Assembly (NCBI GenBank): GCA_002918705.1
Contig: PQKR01000003.1
Coordinates: forward strand, 62,001 to 126,000
Length of the DNA stretch: 64,000 nt
Direction: 5' to 3'
Origin: Escherichia sp. ESNIH1
Lineage (GTDB): Bacteria; Pseudomonadota; Gammaproteobacteria; Enterobacterales; Enterobacteriaceae
The notes beneath the pieces are model-generated. The model saw only the letters and a list, made by a program, of their open reading frames with translations, was not told the DNA's origin and did not search any database. Shown here one piece after another: positions 44,632 through 52,557 of this stretch; position 1 is the stretch's first letter; each line of letters opens with the position of its first letter. The position numbers and the translations under genes are program-made.

Positions 44632-44642
44632 CTTTTGTTTCA
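44632..44642 (+). promoter_or_regulatory. Candidate HpxU operator, near hpxU/hpxW
   Basis: CTTTTGTTTCA lies 14 bases before the hpxU start; the same 11-mer occurs inverted at 43622-43632 before hpxF. A further inverted repeat with ACTTTTCG/CGAAAGT lies at about 44715-44732. Confidence 0.5.
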
Positions 44643-44731
44643 GCAAACTATACCGCTAACCCCTTTCACAATGCATGCCAGATGCGATAAAAACGCTGTC
44701 GCTCTTATGAGTGAAACTTTTCGCCCGAAAG

Positions 44732-44747
44732 TGGAACAGCTTTTGCA
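44732..44747 (+). promoter_or_regulatory. Sigma-54 promoter of hpxWXYZ
   Basis: TGGAACAGCTTTTGCA has GG-N10-GC and a complete TTGCA -12 element; the -24 element TGGAAC differs from TGGCAC in one base. About 37 bases before the hpxW GTG. Confidence 0.75.
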
Positions 44748-44783
44748 AGTTTACGGACACACTTCAGATCATGAGGACAGCCC

Positions 44784-46367
44784 GTGCAGAGTCATCTTTC
44801 CGCTCATGGAATGGCGGTGGCCCCCCACCATCTGGCAAGCCAGAGTGCGCTTGCCGTACTACGCGAAGGCGGTAGCGCCATTGAGGCGATGGTGGCCGCT
44901 GCCGCAACCATTGCCGTGGTCTACCCGCATATGAACGGCCTCGGCGGCGATGGCTTCTGGCTTATCGTCCCACCGGAGGGGGATCCTATTGCCATTGATG
45001 CCAGCGGCGCGGCAGGTTCGCTCGCCACCCCTGCGGCCTACAGCGATCTCACGCAGATCCCACACCGAGGCCCGCGTGCGGCGCTGACCGTCGCCGGTAC
45101 CGTCAGCGGCTGGGAGGAGGCGCTCAATATCTCCCAGACGCTGACAGGTAAAGCGCTACCGCTCGCGCGTCTGCTGGCTGACGCCATCGGCTATGCCACG
45201 GAGGGGATCCCGGTCACGCAATCTCAGGCCAATGCGACCGCCAGTAAGTTAGAGGAGCTGCGCCACCTGCCCGGCTTTGCGGAGACCTATCTGGTGAACG
45301 GTGAGCCGCCGATGGCCGGCAGCCGCTTTCACCAGCCCGCCCTCGCCTCTACCCTGCAACGGCTGGTTGAGGAGGGGCTGGAGAGCTTTTATCGCGGTCC
45401 GCTGGCGGAACAGATGGCCGACGGCATGGCCAGATACGGCCTCCCTGTTACCCTTGACGATCTGCAGCGGCATCACGCCCGGCGTCCGCAGCCGCTCAGG
45501 CTGCAGCACCAGCACGGTGAGCTGTGGAACCTGGCCCCGCCCACCCAGGGGCTGGTGTCGCTGGCGATCCTCGGCATCACTGACCGCCTGAATATGGCCG
45601 AGGCCGATGAGGCTCAAACCGTGCACCGCATCGCCGAGGCGACCAAGCTAGCCTTTCGCCTGCGCGATGCCCACATCACCGATCCCCGCCATCTCGACAC
45701 CGACATTCAGAGCCTGCTCGATCCCGCCGCGCTACAGCCGCTGGCCGATCGAATAGACGACAGCCGTGCCGCTCCCTGGGGAACGGGTAAAGGCCCAGGC
45801 GACACCGTGTGGATGGGGACGATGGATAAGAGCGGGCTGGCGGTCTCCTTTATTCAAAGCCTTTACCATGAGTTCGGCAGCGGCGTAGTGCTTCCCGATA
45901 CCGGGATAGTCTGGCAAAACCGTGGCGCCGCGTTCAGCCTCGATCCGGCGCACCTGCTGGCGCTGGCCCCGGGCAAGCAGCCGTTTCACACCCTCAACCC
46001 CGCCGCTGCACGCCTCAGCGACGGCAGGGTGATGGTTTACGGTTCGATGGGCGGCGATGGCCAGCCGCAGACCCAGGCAGCGATTTTTACCCGCTACATT
46101 TTGCAGGGCATGCCGCTGCAGGAGAGCATCTCCCAACCGCGCTGGCTGCTGGGACGCACCTGGGGGCAGACTTCGGATTCGCTGAAGCTTGAAGGCCGCT
46201 TTTCATCCGAGAGCATCGCTCGCCTGCGCGCGCTGGGCCACGAGGTGGAGGTGCTGCCTGATTACAGCGAGGCGATGGGCCACGCCGGGGCTATCGTCCG
46301 CCATCCCAACGGCCTCTTTGAGGGCGCAGCCGATCCGCGCAGCAACGGCTCGGCCGCCGGTTTTTAA
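44784..46367 (+). CDS. hpxW: Oxamate amidohydrolase HpxW
   Basis: Ntn-hydrolase of the gamma-glutamyltransferase fold, 527 residues; the Klebsiella enzyme turns oxamate into oxalate and ammonia. It must self-cleave before the nucleophilic Thr, which by alignment to the family motif is T341 in GPGDTVWMGTMDKSG. Other features: GGLGGDGFWL near 54 and GSMGGDGQPQTQAAI near the C-terminus. GTG start at 44784 follows GAGGA. No signal peptide, so it is cytoplasmic, unlike GGT itself. First gene of hpxWXYZ. Confidence 0.9.
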   Translation: MQSHLSAHGMAVAPHHLASQSALAVLREGGSAIEAMVAAAATIAVVYPHMNGLGGDGFWLIVPPEGDPIAIDASGAAGSLATPAAYSDLTQIPHRGPRAALTVAGTVSGWEEALNISQTLTGKALPLARLLADAIGYATEGIPVTQSQANATASKLEELRHLPGFAETYLVNGEPPMAGSRFHQPALASTLQRLVEEGLESFYRGPLAEQMADGMARYGLPVTLDDLQRHHARRPQPLRLQHQHGELWNLAPPTQGLVSLAILGITDRLNMAEADEAQTVHRIAEATKLAFRLRDAHITDPRHLDTDIQSLLDPAALQPLADRIDDSRAAPWGTGKGPGDTVWMGTMDKSGLAVSFIQSLYHEFGSGVVLPDTGIVWQNRGAAFSLDPAHLLALAPGKQPFHTLNPAAARLSDGRVMVYGSMGGDGQPQTQAAIFTRYILQGMPLQESISQPRWLLGRTWGQTSDSLKLEGRFSSESIARLRALGHEVEVLPDYSEAMGHAGAIVRHPNGLFEGAADPRSNGSAAGF

Positions 46368-46377
46368 GGAGAAAATG

Positions 46378-46566
46378 ATGAATAACGTACCGTCCGACTA
46401 TATCGCTTACCTGACGCAGATGACACAGATCCTCGACATTGAGCTGGATGACGCCCGCCGCGCCGAGCTGGCGATCCAGTTCAACCGTATCGCCGCGATG
46501 GCCGAGCCGCTGATGGCCTTTCCCCTCGACGATCGCCTGGAGATTGCAGGAGTCTATAAGGCATGA
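46378..46566 (+). CDS. hpxX: Oxalurate catabolism protein HpxX (AtzG-like)
   Basis: A 62-residue helical protein ([62 protein letters not shown]). Its relatives (AtzG, GatC-like) stabilise an amidase partner; here that is HpxY. AAGGAG at 46366-46371 fits ATG 46378 better than ATG 46375. Its stop overlaps the hpxY start (ATGA). Confidence 0.9.
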   Translation: MNNVPSDYIAYLTQMTQILDIELDDARRAELAIQFNRIAAMAEPLMAFPLDDRLEIAGVYKA

Positions 46567-47957
46567 TGCTTAACGAGATGAGTATTAACGATATCCAGCA
46601 GGCGCTGGCCAGCGGGGCCGTGAGCGCCCGGGAGATCGCCCGCCAGACGCTGGATGACATTGCCCGGGGTAATCCACAGATCAACGCCTGGACGGCGGTG
46701 ACCAAAGCACGGATGCTGGCGGAAGCGGAGCGTATCGATACCCTGCGCCGGGAGGGGCAGCCTCTGCCTCCACTGGCGGGCGTTCCCTACGCGGTGAAAA
46801 ATCTGTTTGACGTCGCCAGACACGCTACCCTCGCCGGAGCGCAGCTGTTCAGCGACCGCCCCGCCGCTGCGCAAGACGGCTTTGCGGTACGCCAGCTTAA
46901 GCGCGCCGGGGGGTTGCTCTCCGGGATGCTGAACATGGACGCTTACGCCTACGGCTTCACTACCGAGAACAGCCACTACGGCGCGACGCGCAATCCGCAC
47001 GACCTGACGCGCATTGCGGGCGGCTCCTCTGGCGGGTCGGCGGCAGCGGTGGCCGCCGGGCTGGTGCACTTCTCGCTTGGCAGCGATACCAACGGCTCGA
47101 TCCGCGTCCCCGCCTCCCTGTGCGGCATCTTTGGGCTAAAGCCGACCTTTGGCCGCCTCTCCCGTGCGGGCACGCATCCCTTCGTTGCCAGCCTTGACCA
47201 TATCGGCCCCTTTGCCCGTCGCGTTGACGACCTGGCGGCGGTCTACGATGCGCTGCAGGGGCGCGACCCTGATGACGATTTTCAGCGCGACTGCACCAGC
47301 GAGCAGACAGCGCCGCTGCTGGATCGTGGCCTGGAGGGGCTGCGCTGCGCGGTGCTCGGCGGCTACTTTACGACCTGGTGCGATGATGACGCCCGGGAGG
47401 CGCTAAGCCGTGCCGCACGCGCCCTTGACGCCCATGAGGAGCTGATTTTCCCGCAGGCAGAGCTGTCGCGCTCGGCGGCGTTTATCATCAGCGCGTCCGA
47501 AGGAGGCAATCACTATCTTCCCACTCTGCGTCGCGAGCCGGCGCGCTTTGAGCCGCACTCCCGGGAGCGTCTGCTGGCCGGGGCGATGATCCCCTCCGCC
47601 TGGTACATACAGGCCCAGCGTTTTCGCCGCCACGCCCAACAGGCGTTCCGGGCGCTGTTCAACCACGCCGACGTGCTGATCGCCCCGGCTACCCCGCGCA
47701 GCGCCACGCCGATCGGTGAGGAGAGCATGATGATTAACGGCCAGCCGCTGCCCATCCGCGCCAGCATGGGGATGCTGACTCAGCCGATCTCGTTTTTAGG
47801 CTTGCCGGTAACCACCGTACCGCTGCGCAGCCGCAGCGGACTGCCGACAGGTTTACAGCTGATTGCCGCGCCTTTCAATGAACAGGCCTGCCTGCGCGCT
47901 GCGCGGGTGCTGGAACAACTGGGCATTGCCGATGCCCGTGCTGTGGAGCTCATATGA
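46563..47957 (+). CDS. hpxY: Amidase HpxY (AtzE-like), oxalurate catabolism
   Basis: A 464-residue amidase-signature enzyme. The Ser-cisSer-Lys set is visible: K in YAVKNLFDV (about 79), and [16 protein letters not shown] (about 155-170). AtzE is its best characterised relative and works with AtzG, matching the HpxX-HpxY pair. It probably hydrolyses oxalurate or a related amide. Starts inside the hpxX stop; ends overlapping hpxZ by four bases. Confidence 0.9.
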   Translation: MMLNEMSINDIQQALASGAVSAREIARQTLDDIARGNPQINAWTAVTKARMLAEAERIDTLRREGQPLPPLAGVPYAVKNLFDVARHATLAGAQLFSDRPAAAQDGFAVRQLKRAGGLLSGMLNMDAYAYGFTTENSHYGATRNPHDLTRIAGGSSGGSAAAVAAGLVHFSLGSDTNGSIRVPASLCGIFGLKPTFGRLSRAGTHPFVASLDHIGPFARRVDDLAAVYDALQGRDPDDDFQRDCTSEQTAPLLDRGLEGLRCAVLGGYFTTWCDDDAREALSRAARALDAHEELIFPQAELSRSAAFIISASEGGNHYLPTLRREPARFEPHSRERLLAGAMIPSAWYIQAQRFRRHAQQAFRALFNHADVLIAPATPRSATPIGEESMMINGQPLPIRASMGMLTQPISFLGLPVTTVPLRSRSGLPTGLQLIAAPFNEQACLRAARVLEQLGIADARAVELI

Positions 47958-48340
47958 TACATCTGGAAAATATTAACCGCCCGCTGGTACTTGTTGAAGT
48001 CACCGCCGCCTTCTACCGTTACGAAGAGGCGCTGGTAAGCAATGACGTCGAGGTGCTGGATGAGCTGTTCTGGCACGATGCGCGCACCGTGCGGCTGGGT
48101 GCCGGAGAGAACCTCTACGGTATTGAAGAGATCCGCGCCTTTCGTGCGGCCCGCTCTGCCGCGGGGCTACAGCGTGAATTACGCAACACGGTGATCACCA
48201 CCTTTGGCGAAGATTATGCGGTATGCAGCACCGAATTTACCCGCGAAGGCAGCGATCGTATCGGCCGTCAGCAGCAAACGTGGGTGCGCTTCCCCTACGG
48301 CTGGCGCATCGTTGCCGCGCAGGTGAGCGTGATGAGCTAA
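47954..48340 (+). CDS. hpxZ: Oxalurate catabolism protein HpxZ (AtzH-like, NTF2 fold)
   Basis: A 128-residue DUF3225/AtzH-like protein ([40 protein letters not shown], ending FPYGWRIVAAQVSVMS), an NTF2-like fold. AtzH is thought to process 1,3-dicarboxyurea; by analogy HpxZ may act on an unstable intermediate after HpxY. Translational overlap with hpxY. A REP hairpin follows. Confidence 0.88.
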   Translation: MIHLENINRPLVLVEVTAAFYRYEEALVSNDVEVLDELFWHDARTVRLGAGENLYGIEEIRAFRAARSAAGLQRELRNTVITTFGEDYAVCSTEFTREGSDRIGRQQQTWVRFPYGWRIVAAQVSVMS

Positions 48341-48372
48341 TTGTGACGCCTACGGTGGGCACGGTGCGGTTT

Positions 48373-48403
48373 GTAGGCCCGGTAAGCGAAGCGCCCCCGG
48401 GCA
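48373..48403. repeat. REP hairpin between hpxZ and hpxB
   Basis: GTAGGCCCGGTAAGCG...CCCCCGGGCA, the same REP type as at 24592-24622, between two converging genes. Confidence 0.85.
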
Positions 48404-48411
48404 ATGATGTG

Positions 48412-49344
48412 TTAGCACCTGAACGGATGTACCGCCCGCCAGTGATCGGCAATCTGCTGGCGGGTGCAGACCCAGACGCGGTCATGCTGCTGGATATAGT
48501 CCAGGAAACGTTGCAGGGCGCGGAAGCGACCCGGACGGCCCAGCAGCCGACAGTGCATACCGATAGACATCATCTTCGGCGCGCTCTCCCCCTCCTCGTA
48601 CAGCACGTCGAAGCTGTCCTTTAAATAGGTATAAAACTGCTCGGCGGTGTTAAACCCCTGGGCGGTGGCAAAGCGCATATCGTTGGCGTCGAGAGTATAG
48701 GGAATAATCAGGTGCGGCCTGTGTGAACCGTCGCTGCACGCGACCTCGGTCCAGAAAGGCAGGTCGTCACCGTAGTAGTCGCTGTCGTAGTCAAAGCCGC
48801 CGTGCTCGGCCACCAACTGACGGGTATTGGGGCTGTCGCGGCCGGTATACCAGCCGGTGGGCGCTTTACCAAACAGATCGGTCAATACCTGCACCGCGTT
48901 GTGCAGATGCTCGCGCTCCTGGTTAATATCCATACTTTGATAGTGGATCCAGCGCCAGCCGTGGCTGACAACGTCATAGTCCGCCGCCTTGATCGCCGCA
49001 ACAATGTCCGGGTGACGGGCCAGCGCCATCGCCACGCCAAACACGGTGAGCGGCAGGCCCCGCCGGCTGAACTCATTATGGATGCGCCAGAATCCAGCGC
49101 GGCTGCCGTACTCATAGAGCGAGTCCATCGACATATGCCGGTCCGGATAGCTGGCGGCCCCAATAATATCAGAGAGAAACTGCTCGGACCCGGCATCGCC
49201 GTGCAGGACGTGGTTCTCCGCCCCCTCCTCGTAGTTCAGCACGAACTGAACGGCAATGCGCGCCCGCTGTGGCCACTGCGCGTGGGGCGGATTGCCGGCG
49301 TATCCGCGCAGGTCGCGGGGGTAGTCATCGTCTAAAAAGGTCAT
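48412..49344 (-). CDS. hpxB: Allantoinase HpxB (PuuE type)
   Basis: A 310-residue metal-independent allantoinase of the polysaccharide-deacetylase (NodB) fold, hydrolysing allantoin to allantoate. It begins MTFLDDDYPRDLRGYAGNPPHAQWP and has YEEGAENHVLHGD, GSRAGFWRIH, DVVSHGWRWIHYQ (about 140-152) and YTGRDSPNTR. Last gene of hpxSAB. Confidence 0.93.
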   Translation of the reverse strand: MTFLDDDYPRDLRGYAGNPPHAQWPQRARIAVQFVLNYEEGAENHVLHGDAGSEQFLSDIIGAASYPDRHMSMDSLYEYGSRAGFWRIHNEFSRRGLPLTVFGVAMALARHPDIVAAIKAADYDVVSHGWRWIHYQSMDINQEREHLHNAVQVLTDLFGKAPTGWYTGRDSPNTRQLVAEHGGFDYDSDYYGDDLPFWTEVACSDGSHRPHLIIPYTLDANDMRFATAQGFNTAEQFYTYLKDSFDVLYEEGESAPKMMSIGMHCRLLGRPGRFRALQRFLDYIQQHDRVWVCTRQQIADHWRAVHPFRC

Positions 49345-49358
49345 TGCGAGTCCCTCAA

Positions 49359-50102
49359 TTAAAATGGATTCAGTGCCTGAAATTTACCGCTCAGCGCCTT
49401 GGCTTCCGGAAAGGCGAGATCGCCCTGCTTGCTGGTAGAGAGGCCCAGCGCCACCAGCGACTCCACCATCTTCACCGCCGCGCTAACGCCGTCGATTACC
49501 GGTACCTGCAGCTCGCGGGTCAGCTCCTGGGCCAGCGTCGCCATCCCGCCGCAGCCCAGCACAATCGCACCGCAGCCATCCTCTTTCAGCGCCCGGATGC
49601 AGCCTTCGCGTACTCGCTCCTGCGCCTGTCCGCTGCCATCTTCCAGCGCCAGAACCGGCAGATCGATAGCGTGCAGGGCGGCGCAGTGGTGGTGGAAACC
49701 ATACTGATGCAGCAGATGGCGGGCGATGATCAGCGTCCGCGGCAGCGTGGTGACAATAGAGAAGCGGGTGGCAACCAGCGTCGCCATATGCATCGCCGCC
49801 TCGGCAATGCCAATCACCGGCCCCTGGGCCAGCTCACGGGCTGCCAGCAGGCCCGGATCGCCAAAGCAGGCGATAACATGACCATCCACTCCCTGCTGGC
49901 GACCGGCTTTGATCTGCTCCAGCACGCCCACGGCGGCAATGGCTTCATCAAAATGGCCCTCGATGGAGGGCACCCCCTCACTCGGGCAGACCGCCACAAT
50001 CTCGGTACCCGGCGCGGCTACCGCCCTGGCGGCGGCACCAATAGTCTCGGTCATCGCCTGGCTGGTGTTGGGATTGATGACCTGGATGCGTATAGCCGAC
50101 AT
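49359..50102 (-). CDS. hpxA: Allantoin racemase HpxA
   Basis: A 247-residue Asp/Glu/hydantoin racemase-family enzyme, interconverting the two allantoin enantiomers so that HpxB can use both. The two catalytic cysteines are in VIACFGDPG (about 79) and IVLGCGGMAT (about 184). It starts with MSAIRIQVINPNTSQAMT; its ATG abuts the hpxS stop by one-base overlap. Confidence 0.93.
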   Translation of the reverse strand: MSAIRIQVINPNTSQAMTETIGAAARAVAAPGTEIVAVCPSEGVPSIEGHFDEAIAAVGVLEQIKAGRQQGVDGHVIACFGDPGLLAARELAQGPVIGIAEAAMHMATLVATRFSIVTTLPRTLIIARHLLHQYGFHHHCAALHAIDLPVLALEDGSGQAQERVREGCIRALKEDGCGAIVLGCGGMATLAQELTRELQVPVIDGVSAAVKMVESLVALGLSTSKQGDLAFPEAKALSGKFQALNPF

Positions 50103-50818
50103 TACTGCTCCTTAAACTGGGCAAACAGCCGGGCAAAATCCGGCAGGGCGACGCCAGCACGCTCAAAGCGCAGGCTGGCGACAATATGTTCAAAGTGGTG
50201 CGTCAGGGCGGCGCTTAACGGCGCAAGCGCCCTCTTCCGCAGTAGCTCGACTAGCTGCTCATGATCGTCACAGCGGCAGCCCTGGCGCCACGGTGCGCCC
50301 CAGGCCGCAATCACTAATGAAGAGCGCTGGCTGAGGCGGGTCACCGTTTCGGTCAGCACCTGGTTACCGGAGATCGCCTGCAATTGAATATGAAACTCGG
50401 CGGAGTAACGGATCGCCGCCGGGCCGTCGTAAGCCTCATGTGCCTGCTGCTCCAGACGAATGATGGCCTCCAGCGCCGCGAGATGGGGCGGCTGGCAGCG
50501 GGCCAGCACGTCCGGCAGGTTAGCGACCTCCAGCAGGGCGCGGGTACGGAAGATATCCTGTGACTCCTCTACCGTTGGGCTGGCAACCTGTGCACCACGT
50601 TTGGGCGTCAGGGTGACCATTTGCACAGCGGCGAGTCGTTGCAGCACCTTGCGGATCCCGGTCCGGCTCACGCTAAATACCTCCGCCAGCGCCTCCTCTG
50701 GCAGTTTGCTACCCGGCGGGAGCTGATGTTCGACGATGGCGGTCATCAGCGCCTGGTAGATTGATTCGTCCCGCTCCTGCTGGGCTGACGCAGCCTGCAG
50801 CCCGTTTTCGTTATGCAT
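50102..50818 (-). CDS. hpxS: GntR/FadR-family regulator HpxS
   Basis: A 238-residue regulator with an N-terminal winged helix (ALMTAIVEHQLPPGSKLPEEALAEVFSVSRTGIRKVLQRLAAVQMV) and a C-terminal FCD effector domain with the usual His/Asp metal-type residues. In K. pneumoniae HpxS represses and activates hpxSAB depending on allantoin. The start at 50818 follows GGAGTGGAGTA; the upstream in-frame frame to 50893 runs through the operators. Two direct GTATAC sites lie 36-63 bases upstream. Confidence 0.92.
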   Translation of the reverse strand: MHNENGLQAASAQQERDESIYQALMTAIVEHQLPPGSKLPEEALAEVFSVSRTGIRKVLQRLAAVQMVTLTPKRGAQVASPTVEESQDIFRTRALLEVANLPDVLARCQPPHLAALEAIIRLEQQAHEAYDGPAAIRYSAEFHIQLQAISGNQVLTETVTRLSQRSSLVIAAWGAPWRQGCRCDDHEQLVELLRKRALAPLSAALTHHFEHIVASLRFERAGVALPDFARLFAQFKEQ

Positions 50819-50851
50819 TACTCCACTCCGGATTAACCTTTTGATATCGAA

Positions 50852-50890
50852 TCGTATACATAAAAATAAAATCTCGTATACAAAAATAAA
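50852..50890 (-). promoter_or_regulatory. Tandem HpxS operators before hpxSAB
   Basis: GTATAC at 50854-50859 and 50876-50881, in two nearly identical direct units (TCGTATACATAAAAATAAA and TCGTATACAAAAATAAA) 22 bases apart. GTATAC is the core of FCD-GntR operators such as TTGTATACAA. K. pneumoniae has tandem sites S1 and S2 here. Confidence 0.8.
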
Positions 50891-50895
50891 CATTC

Positions 50896-50911
50896 TGGCC
50901 TAAATCCTGCA
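50896..50911 (+). promoter_or_regulatory. Sigma-54 promoter of hpxC
   Basis: TGGCCTAAATCCTGCA: GG-N10-GC with TGGC and TGCA conserved, 52 bases before the hpxC start. Weaker than the hpxF, guaD and hpxO sites. Confidence 0.55.
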
Positions 50912-50962
50912 ACACCCTCCGCAGTCCATCTCAAAACGCTTTTATTTACAGGAGCAGGTTTC

Positions 50963-52459
50963 ATGCCAAATAGACAAAATGTGCAATCGATTAAGGCCGC
51001 TGACTCCACCGCGGGCTACAGCCCACGCCTTTGTAATGAGGATTTGGCCCCGACGCGAGATCAAAACTGGAGCTGGTACAACATCTTCTCTTTCTGGATG
51101 TCAGACGTGCATAGCATGGGGGGCTATGTGGTCGCCGCGAGCTTCTTTACTCTGGGACTGGCGAGCTGGCAGGTGCTGCTCTGCCTGCTGGTGGGCATTT
51201 GCATTGTGCAGCTGTGCGCTAACCTGGTGGCTAAACCCAGCCAGATGGCGGGCGTGCCCTATGCGGTGATCTGCCGCCAGGCGTTTGGCGTCTTTGGGGC
51301 AAACATTCCGGCGGTGATCCGCGGTCTGATCGCCTTTGCCTGGTACGGTATTCAGACCTACCTTGCCGCTAACGCGCTGATGCTGGTGGCACTGAAGTTC
51401 TGGCCGTCGCTCTCTGCCCTGACCACAGGTTCGTTCCTCGGTTTGTCGCATCTTGGTTGGATCTGCTTTGCCATTATGTGGGTGTTGCAGGCGATGGTCT
51501 TCTGGCACGGCATGAGCGCCATCAAGCGCTTTATCGATATCGCCGGACCGGCTGTTTATGTGGTGATGCTGGCGCTGGCGGGCTGGATTGTATACAAGAC
51601 CGGCTTCGACGGGATCTCCTTTACCCTGGCCAGTAAATCCCTCACCGCCGGGGAGCAGACCTGGCAGATGATCACCGCCACCGCGCTGGTGGTCTCCTAC
51701 TTCTCCGGGCCGCTGCTCAACTTTGGTGACTTCTCGCGCTACGGCAAGAGCATGGGCGATATCCGCCGCGGCAATCGCTGGGGCCTGCCGTTTAACTTCC
51801 TGCTCTTCTCCGTGGTGACGGTGGTGATCGTCTCCGGCACCCAGTCGCTGTTTGGCCGCATGATCACCGATCCGATTGAAACCGTGAGCCGCGTCGGCAA
51901 CGATCTGGCGGTCGCCATTGGCCTGCTGACCATGATCACCGCGACTATCGGCATCAACATTGTGGCTAACTTTGTCTCTCCGGCCTTCGACTTCTCTAAC
52001 TGCTCGCCGCAAAAAATCAGCTTCCGCACCGGCGGGATGATCGCCGCCGTTGGCTCGATTCTGCTCACGCCGTGGAACCTGTTTAACTCGCCGGAGCTGA
52101 TCCACTACACCCTGGACGTGCTGGGTGCCTTTATTGGGCCGCTGTTTGGCATTCTGATCGCCGACTTCTATCTCATCAAGCGCGGGCAGGTCTCGGTTGA
52201 CGATCTCTTTGACGATACGCCGAAAGGCAAATACTGGTACCGCAACGGCTTTAACCCAAAAGCTATTGCCGCACTGGTGCCTTCCGTGGCGATTGGTTTG
52301 GTGATCAGCTTCATTCCGGCGCTGCATGAGATCGCCAACTTTAGCTGGTTTATTGGTGTCTTTCTGGGCGCGGTGACCTACCGCTGGCTGGCCCGCGACG
52401 ACGTTGCCGCCGCACCCGCAGCAGGTTTCAACGCAGGCGTTATGGCTCAGAAAGAGTAA
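50963..52459 (+). CDS. hpxC: NCS1-family transporter HpxC (allantoin/purine permease)
   Basis: A 498-residue inner-membrane nucleobase:cation symporter-1 protein with about 12 hydrophobic segments. Family features: NWSWYNIFSFWMSDVHSMGGYVVAASFFTLGL near the N-terminus and VSYFSGPLLNFGDFSRYGKS in the middle. It lies divergent from hpxSAB, as in K. pneumoniae. Allantoin, or a purine, is the likely substrate. AGGAG precedes the ATG. Confidence 0.9.
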   Translation: MPNRQNVQSIKAADSTAGYSPRLCNEDLAPTRDQNWSWYNIFSFWMSDVHSMGGYVVAASFFTLGLASWQVLLCLLVGICIVQLCANLVAKPSQMAGVPYAVICRQAFGVFGANIPAVIRGLIAFAWYGIQTYLAANALMLVALKFWPSLSALTTGSFLGLSHLGWICFAIMWVLQAMVFWHGMSAIKRFIDIAGPAVYVVMLALAGWIVYKTGFDGISFTLASKSLTAGEQTWQMITATALVVSYFSGPLLNFGDFSRYGKSMGDIRRGNRWGLPFNFLLFSVVTVVIVSGTQSLFGRMITDPIETVSRVGNDLAVAIGLLTMITATIGINIVANFVSPAFDFSNCSPQKISFRTGGMIAAVGSILLTPWNLFNSPELIHYTLDVLGAFIGPLFGILIADFYLIKRGQVSVDDLFDDTPKGKYWYRNGFNPKAIAALVPSVAIGLVISFIPALHEIANFSWFIGVFLGAVTYRWLARDDVAAAPAAGFNAGVMAQKE

Positions 52460-52470
52460 CCTCCCCCCTG

Positions 52471-52491
52471 GCTGCGGCATCCTGCCGCAGC
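52471..52491 (+). terminator. Hairpin between hpxC and guaD
   Basis: GCTGCGGC and GCCGCAGC pair perfectly around ATCCT, just before the guaD sigma-54 promoter. No long T-run follows. Confidence 0.6.
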
Positions 52492-52502
52492 GCTCTCCAT
52501 CC

Positions 52503-52518
52503 TGGCACTGATTTTGCT
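52503..52518 (+). promoter_or_regulatory. Sigma-54 promoter of guaD
   Basis: TGGCACTGATTTTGCT keeps TGGCAC and TTGC with GG-N10-GC. 40 bases before the guaD ATG. In K. pneumoniae guaD is under NtrC. Confidence 0.85.
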
Positions 52519-52557
52519 CATCAATTACATCAACAATAAAAAGAGAGGGCAGAGCTT

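Noticed and set aside
43647-44748. Shared 9-mer CTTTTGCAA before hpxF and hpxW as an HpxU operator
   Set aside because: In both places it is explained by the -12 element of a sigma-54 promoter.
50860-50881. NAC site between the two HpxS operators
   Set aside because: An ATA...TCGTAT arrangement is present, but the spacing is one base short of the NAC consensus as I know it.
50819-50962. Sigma-54 promoter for hpxSAB
   Set aside because: No GG-N10-GC with consensus context was found on the reverse strand; control by HpxS and NAC is expected.
51101-52480. 459-codon reverse-strand ORF across hpxC
   Set aside because: Low-complexity His/Gln/Arg-rich antisense frame of a real membrane transporter gene.
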